The notes beneath the pieces are model-generated. The model did not search any database. It saw nothing but the letters and a program-made list of their open reading frames with translations, and was not told the DNA's origin. The translations under genes were made by a program, and so were the position numbers. A stretch of 9,214 bases of DNA. It comes from JAGWRA01 sp035534615. Its GTDB lineage: Bacteria; Acidobacteriota; Vicinamibacteria; Vicinamibacterales; CAVVIG01. Location of the stretch: assembly GCA_035534615.1 (NCBI GenBank), contig DATLRO010000111.1, positions 1-9,214 of the forward strand, read 5' to 3'. Below, piece after piece: positions 6,701 through 9,214 of the stretch; the stretch's first letter is position 1; each line of letters begins with the position of its first letter.

Positions 6701-9214
6701 GTCGGGGAGCGCGCCGGCGCGAGGTGCCGTGTTCGTGCTGCGAGCCGACCTGGTCCCGGCCGAGGTGCGGACGCTGCTCCAGAGTGTTGCGCGCGCCGTG
6801 CTCTTCAGCCGCCGCGGGACGCTGTTCGAGCAGGTACGACGTCTGGCGGACTCGGAGCCGTCGCCGGTGTCGCGGCCCGGGAGCCGGACGATGGCCGCCG
6901 GCCCGCCGCCGCCCGCCGCGGCGCGGCGCGAACTCGAGTTCTTCAACGGCCTTGGGGGGTTCGCGGCCGGCGGCCGCGAATACCTGACCGTCCTGGGCGA
7001 CGGGCAATGGACACCCGCGCCCTGGATCAACGTCATCGCCAACCCCTCGTTTGGTTTTCAGACGTCCGTCGAAGGCGGAGGGTACACCTGGGCCATCAAC
7101 AGTCAGCAGCACCAGCTGACGCCCTGGTCGAACGATCCGGTCTGCGACCGGCCGGGCGAAGTGCTCTACGTGCGCGACGAAGACGACGGCACACTGTGGA
7201 CGCCGACGGCCCTGCCGATCCGCGAGGAGGCGGGGCCCTATGTCGTGAGCCACGGCCAGGGGTACAGCCGGTTCGAGCACGCCTCGCACGGCCTGTCGCT
7301 GGCGCTGGTGCAGTACGTGCCGCCGGACGACCCGATCAAGATCTCCCGGCTCACGATCACCAATCAGTCCGGCCGATCGCGCCGGCTGTCAGTGACCGCG
7401 TACGTCGAGTGGGTGATGGGCGCGTCCCGCACCGGTTCGGCGCCGTTCGTCGTGACGGAGATCGATCCCGGGACCCGCACGATGTTCGCGCGGAACCACT
7501 GGAGCGACGGGTTCGCCAGCCGCGTGGCGTTCGCCGATCTGGGCGGACGCCAGCGCTCGTGGACGGGCGATCGGAAGGAATTCCTCGGCCGCCTTGGCAC
7601 GCTCGGCCGTCCCGCGGCTCTGGCGAACGGCACGCCCCTCACGAATCGGGTCGGCGGCGGCCTCGACCCGTGCGGCGCGCTCCAGACCGGGGTGGAGATC
7701 GAGCCCGGCGGTGTGGTGGAGGTCGCGTTCTTTCTGGGCGAGGCCGCGACGAAGGCGGACGCCCTGTCGCTCGTCGCCCGCTACCGGGCGGCCGATCTCG
7801 ACGCAATCTTCACGGCCGCGACCGGCAGCTGGCAGGACGTGCTGGGTGCGGTGCAGGTGACCACCCCCGACCGCGCGATGGACGTGCTGCTCAACCGCTG
7901 GCTGCTCTACCAGACGCTGGCCTGCCGGGTGTGGGCGCGCGCCGCGTTCTATCAGGCCAGCGGGGCGTACGGCTTTCGCGATCAGCTCCAGGACGTCATG
8001 GCGCTCTGCGTGTCCGCGCCGCAGATCACGCGGGCGCACCTGCTGCGCGCCGCCGCCCGGCAATTCGTCGAAGGCGACGTCCAGCACTGGTGGCTGCCGC
8101 CGCTTGGACAGGGCGTGCGCACGCGGATCTCCGACGACCGGCTCTGGCTGCCGTACGTCACCGCGCACTACATCGAAGTGACAGGGGACCGGGCCATCCT
8201 CGATGAGGTGGTCCCGTTTCTCGCGGGACCGGTGCTCGCCGACGGCGAGCAGGAATCGTTCTTTCAGCCGACCACGTCCCCCGAGCAGGGGACGCTGTTC
8301 GAGCACTGCGCCCGCGCCCTCGACACCAGCCTGGCGGTCGGCAGCCACGGCCTGCCGCTGATGGGGACCGGCGACTGGAACGACGGCCTGAACCGGGTCG
8401 GGGCCGGGGGCAAGGGCGAGAGCGTCTGGCTGGGCTGGTTCCTCCACGCCGCGCTGTCGGCCTTCGCGCCGCTCGCGGATGGCCGCGGCGCGCCGGCGCG
8501 CGGCGCGGCGTGGCGGCAGCACGCGACCGCGCTGGGGCAGTCTCTCGAGCGAGAGGGCTGGGACGGCAGTTGGTACCTCCGGGCGTTTTTCGACGATGGC
8601 ACGCCGCTCGGCGGACGAGCCAGCGCCGAATGTCGCATCGATTCGATCGCGCAGTCGTGGGGCGTGCTCTCGGGCGCCGCGGAGAAGGCGCGCGCGGTGA
8701 TGGCGATGGCGGAGGTGGACAAGCAGCTCGTCCGCCGGGATGACGGACTGGTGCTGATCTTCACGCCGCCCTTCGATCGGGCGCCGCTCGACGCCGGGTA
8801 CATCCAGGGCTACCCGCCAGGCATCCGCGAGAACGGCGGCCAGTACACCCATGCCGCGCTCTGGTCGGTGATCGCCTTTGCGATGCTCGGGGACGGCGAC
8901 AAGGCGGGCGAGCTGTTCGACATGCTCAATCCGATCAATCACGCGGGGACCCGCGCCGACGTTCATCGGTACAAGGTCGAGCCCTATGTCGCCTGCGCGG
9001 ATGTCTACGCCGAGCCGACCCATCTCGGGCGCGGCGGATGGACGTGGTACACCGGCTCGGCGGGCTGGATGTACCGGGCAGGACTCGAGTGGATTCTCGG
9101 ATTCCGTCTGCGGGGCACGATGCTGGTCATCGATCCCTGCGTGCCGAAATCGTGGCCGGGCTTCACCATCGCCTTCAAGTACCGCACCGCCCACTACGAC
9201 ATCACGGTCGAGAA
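723..9214 (+). CDS. ndvB: Cyclic beta-1,2-glucan synthase (ChvB/NdvB/Cgs type), 3' end cut
   Basis: This giant inner-membrane enzyme is expected to use UDP-glucose to build a protein-linked beta-1,2-glucan, trim it by phosphorolysis and release it as a ring for the periplasm. 2,830 codons are open without a stop, close to the roughly 2,830-2,870 aa known for ChvB, NdvB and Brucella Cgs, so probably only a few dozen residues are missing. The order is: N-terminal region about 1-410, including an IRSELFSIERLEQHAESLAAAQ-like segment and a TIGELWAVAITLRI helix; GT84 with seven membrane segments about 411-1005; cyclisation domain about 1010-1585; two GH94-type beta-sandwiches; GH94 catalytic domain about 2375 to the end. 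An in-frame TGA at 717-719 makes ATG 723 the first possible ATG, but it has no good Shine-Dalgarno. All motifs expected for activity are visible (see the domain entries). Rhizobial names are used by homology; the exact product is inferred. Confidence 0.93.
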   Translation, partial: MTPLLPWARGIPAAAFAPVTEELIRSELFSIERLEQHAESLAAAQWVTPRPGRGRNLARRLRDNGRVLFETYRGVEQAVRDERAITPADEWLLDNFHVAQEQIQQVRDDLPRGFYRGLPKLAAGPLAGYPRVFGLAWALVAHTDSRFDRQMLVRFVGAYQRVQPLTIGELWAVAITLRIVLIENLRRAAAQLASGRVASIEADGLADQILGVGGRTAEAPDSALRRLDGVPLPTAFVVRLLQRLRDQDPRVTPALVWLNARLAGRGTTGDEIVREEHRRQGGMNVTVRNVITSMRLISTLDWAEVFESVSLVDAALRAGSPFADMDFPTRDRYRHAIEELARGSGRTELDVTRRVMAAAARLPVEPAGTGETPPGRRQDPGYYLIANGRKAFEQDLGFRVPVAEWLVRAITRAGIIGYVAAIAFIVVFVVALPLIALSGLGIPGIGGFEGWPLVRLTLLALLALIPASELAVAVINRAVVHDVHPRTLPGLELRGGVPAALRTLIVVPTFLATRAAVDDQIERLQIHYLASQDGDLRFALLSDWTDALTETAPGDDDLLHAAADGIARLNGQYGGDSAGPRFLLLHRRRIWNEGEGRWIGWERKRGKLHELNRWLRGATDTTFVPIGGSLPVAPAGVRYVITLDADTRLPRSTARRLVGKMAHPLNRPGLDPVRGRVVEGYAVLQPRVTPSLPSRRAGSLFQRVFTSPSGLDPYAFAVSDVYQDLFGEGSYTGKGIYDVDAFEAALDQRIPESTLLSHDLLEGIFARAGLVSDVEVVEEFPSRYDVAAARQHRWARGDWQLLPWILGHGPQAGGDPNRRAIPLIGRWKMLDNLRRTLSAPAVFLALLVGWALPPPAAALWTVFIVATLAIPPVLPAITGIVPRHLGLSQRRHWHAVGADAVLALSQIGLLITLVAHQAWLMSDAIVRTLGRLFVRRQRLLEWTTAAQSEAGVRLDLGGFYRWMSGGVALAAVAALVVARFEARSWPVAAPFLILWALSPVVARRASVPRGFVGAAPISDADRDVLRLTARRAWHFFETFVTAEDHGLPPDNFQEDPAPVVAHRTSPTNIGLYLLSVIAARDFGWLGTVTTVERLETTLATMQRLERFHGHFYNWYDTRDLRPLDPKFVSAVDSGNLAGHLIALGVACRQMNAAPAAVVDWLGGIDDGLRLTRHSLRLLADDRRTHSVTRKDLEGALDTLFSVVAELRGRAGHADPHELVPHADAVVDIARTLSAERGDAGSADVLACAAAVRSSLESHRRDRDLVTPAAGVAPGPARGPLAGRLEALIEVIRTMVEAMEFGMLLDTDRQLLSIGYRVADGTLDPSCYDLLASEARLASFVAIAKGDVPARHWFHLGRAVAAVDGGAALISWSGSMFEYLMPSLTMRTPAGSLLDETSRIVVRRQVEYGVERGLPWGVSESAYNVRNQELTYQYGSFGVPGLGLKRGLGDDAVVAPYATALAAMIAPDAAVQNFAHLAGEGASGRYGWYEALDYTPARLPEGEKVAVVRSYMAHHQGMTVIAIANVLHDGAMRARFHAEPIVQATELLLHERTPREVEAARPGRERTQAAARVHELVPPAPRRFLSAHQPVPQTQLLSNGRYAVMMTAVGSGYSRWGDLAVTRWREDPTCDGWGSYVFLRDVERGTVWSAGYQPSGVEPDEYEATFLEDRVHLVRRDGTITTRLEVMVSPEHDAEARRVTIWNEGRRAREIDVTSYAEIVLATDAADTAHPAFSKLFVQTEFVAEIGAVLATRRRRSSDEPPVWAAHLAVVEGEAIGSGEFETDRARFLGRGRGIRAPISIVDGRPLSNTAGAVLDPIFSLRRRVRLAPGATAHVTFWTLVASSRGAVLDLADKHHDAAAFERAGTLAWTQAHVQLFHLGIGPDEAGLFQRLAGHVLYSNPSLRPPSDVLTRSEGAPSVLWPHGISGDVPIVVCRIDDIADLQIVRQLLQAHEYWRMKQVPVDLVILNDHGASYAQDLQTAIEAMVRATRSREPSGSAPARGAVFVLRADLVPAEVRTLLQSVARAVLFSRRGTLFEQVRRLADSEPSPVSRPGSRTMAAGPPPPAAARRELEFFNGLGGFAAGGREYLTVLGDGQWTPAPWINVIANPSFGFQTSVEGGGYTWAINSQQHQLTPWSNDPVCDRPGEVLYVRDEDDGTLWTPTALPIREEAGPYVVSHGQGYSRFEHASHGLSLALVQYVPPDDPIKISRLTITNQSGRSRRLSVTAYVEWVMGASRTGSAPFVVTEIDPGTRTMFARNHWSDGFASRVAFADLGGRQRSWTGDRKEFLGRLGTLGRPAALANGTPLTNRVGGGLDPCGALQTGVEIEPGGVVEVAFFLGEAATKADALSLVARYRAADLDAIFTAATGSWQDVLGAVQVTTPDRAMDVLLNRWLLYQTLACRVWARAAFYQASGAYGFRDQLQDVMALCVSAPQITRAHLLRAAARQFVEGDVQHWWLPPLGQGVRTRISDDRLWLPYVTAHYIEVTGDRAILDEVVPFLAGPVLADGEQESFFQPTTSPEQGTLFEHCARALDTSLAVGSHGLPLMGTGDWNDGLNRVGAGGKGESVWLGWFLHAALSAFAPLADGRGAPARGAAWRQHATALGQSLEREGWDGSWYLRAFFDDGTPLGGRASAECRIDSIAQSWGVLSGAAEKARAVMAMAEVDKQLVRRDDGLVLIFTPPFDRAPLDAGYIQGYPPGIRENGGQYTHAALWSVIAFAMLGDGDKAGELFDMLNPINHAGTRADVHRYKVEPYVACADVYAEPTHLGRGGWTWYTGSAGWMYRAGLEWILGFRLRGTMLVIDPCVPKSWPGFTIAFKYRTAHYDITVE
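1953..3737 (+). other. GT84 glucosyltransferase domain with membrane segments (about residues 411-1005)
   Basis: Hydrophobic segments are at about residues 414-437 and 451-474, before the cytosolic catalytic part (about 500-820), then at about 840-858, 860-880, 898-920, 963-978 and 985-1002. This arrangement parallels that described for Brucella Cgs. The processive-transferase signature is complete: D543 in ALLSDW, D644-A-D646 in TLDADTRLP (UDP-sugar/metal), D759 in LLSHDLLEG (candidate catalytic base), and R790-Q-H-R-W794 matching (Q/R)xxRW, within ARQHRWARGDWQ. A conserved GEGSYTGKGIYDVDAF block sits at 727-742. These are direct readings. The roles are by analogy with GT84 and GT2-type enzymes. 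Confidence 0.88.
3750..5477 (+). other. Glycoamylase-like cyclisation domain (about residues 1010-1585)
   Basis: This region resembles the glycoamylase-like (alpha/alpha barrel) domain that performs ring closure in cyclic glucan synthases, recently classed as a transglycosylating family (GH189, from memory). Landmarks are AWHFFETFVT at about 1032-1041, HRTSPTNIGLYLLS from 1062, GHFYNWYDTRDLRPL from 1109 with VDSGNLAGHL from 1131, MFEYLMP with E1377, LPWGVSESAYN with E1419, RYGWYEALDYTP with E1489, and SYMAHHQGMT with H1513-H1514. The three Glu residues are the obvious catalytic candidates; I cannot say which one acts. No key block appears missing. Confidence 0.8.
5490..6362 (+). other. First GH94-type beta-sandwich domain (about residues 1590-1880)
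   Basis: It starts at QTQLLSNGRYAVMMTAVGSGYSRWGDLAV (residue 1592 onward) and continues as short beta-rich repeats (TRWREDPTCDGWGSYVFLRD, then FLEDRVHLVRRDGTITTRLEV). This is the super-sandwich type that precedes the catalytic barrel in GH94 enzymes. The following helical stretch (about 1881-2050) has WPHGISGDVPIVV with W1920 and VDLVILNDHGASY, a segment conserved in cyclic glucan synthases. A low-complexity Pro/Ala linker at about 2045-2070 then leads to the second sandwich. Confidence 0.7.
6930..7802 (+). other. Second GH94 N-terminal beta-sandwich domain (about residues 2070-2360)
   Basis: It opens with RELEFFNGLGGFAAGGREY, followed by TPAPWINVIANPSFGFQTSVEGGGYTW, NSQQHQLTPWSNDPV and GYSRFEHASHGLSL. 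Together these form the carbohydrate-binding, glycosyltransferase-36-associated sandwich seen in cellobiose, chitobiose and cyclic glucan enzymes. It sits directly before the catalytic barrel, as in stand-alone GH94 phosphorylases, where it helps shape the active site and the dimer. Confidence 0.78.
7845..9214 (+). other. GH94 phosphorylase catalytic domain (about residue 2375 to the cut end)
   Basis: This (alpha/alpha)6 barrel in cyclic glucan synthases controls chain length by phosphorolysis of the growing beta-1,2-glucan. Visible motifs are AFYQASGAYGFRDQLQDVM with R2419-D2420 (sugar/phosphate site), TGDWNDGLNRVG with D2554 as the candidate general acid by analogy with the second Asp of the motif in cellobiose and chitobiose phosphorylases, YIQGYPPGIRENGGQYTHA with H2710 as the likely phosphate ligand, and GGWTWYTGSAGWMYR from about 2771. 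A C-terminal strand-rich cap (VIDPCVPKSWPGFTIAFKYR) follows. The window ends inside this cap, so all catalytic parts are present. Confidence 0.88.

Noticed and set aside
6479..8206. A 575-codon plus-strand frame over the second GH94 sandwich
   Set aside because: It is a shifted frame of the synthase, with an Arg/Ala/Asp-rich translation and no motif.
8478..8515. Very GC-rich alternating stretch inside the GH94 domain as a repeat or site
   Set aside because: It encodes a small Ala/Arg/Gly-rich loop in frame. It looks like codon bias plus low-complexity sequence rather than a separate element.
7389..9194. A 601-codon open frame on the minus strand over the GH94 domain
   Set aside because: Same GC-bias shadow. 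The plus strand here encodes GDWNDG and other GH94 motifs, and the antisense product has no recognisable fold.
723..9212. Possible frameshift or pseudogene in the giant gene
   Set aside because: Motif codons checked at many points from 1569 to 9066 all stay in the same frame, and the hand translation met no stop.

Overview
The window is about two-thirds G+C by eye and is dominated by one giant plus-strand gene. It starts at 723 and is still open at the last base (2,830 complete codons visible). The protein is a cyclic beta-1,2-glucan synthase of the ChvB/NdvB/Cgs type. In order it has an N-terminal region, a membrane-embedded GT84 glucosyltransferase, a glycoamylase-like cyclisation domain, two GH94-type beta-sandwich domains, and a C-terminal GH94 phosphorylase domain. 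I followed the frame by hand from 723 to 9212 and met no stop or frameshift. The catalytic motifs I know for these domains are present, so the gene looks intact apart from its cut 3' end.

The first 722 bases hold two small minus-strand genes and short regulatory-looking structures. At 1-88 is the 5' end of a gene for a membrane protein resembling the SPW-repeat family, preceded by a good Shine-Dalgarno sequence. At 339-476 is a 45-codon gene with a strong Shine-Dalgarno sequence. It encodes a Pro/Lys-rich hydrophilic peptide that I cannot assign to a family. A perfect 11-bp-arm hairpin lies just beyond its stop codon. Two near-adjacent perfect palindromes (491-504 and 508-524) lie just upstream of its start, in the divergent spacer shared with the giant gene. 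Two abutting inverted repeats (649-676) lie in the probable leader of the giant gene.

The organism is probably a high-GC Gram-negative bacterium, because cyclic beta-1,2-glucans are periplasmic osmoprotectants and host-interaction factors there. A soil or environmental lineage such as Acidobacteriota or a proteobacterium would fit, but the sequence does not fix the taxon. A membrane SPW-like protein, a small charged peptide and a periplasmic-glucan synthase side by side could suggest an envelope or stress neighbourhood; this is inference. I see no defence system, mobile element, CRISPR array or RNA gene. The long open frames on the other strand, including one of about 5.2 kb, are shadows of the giant gene's GC-rich codon usage.
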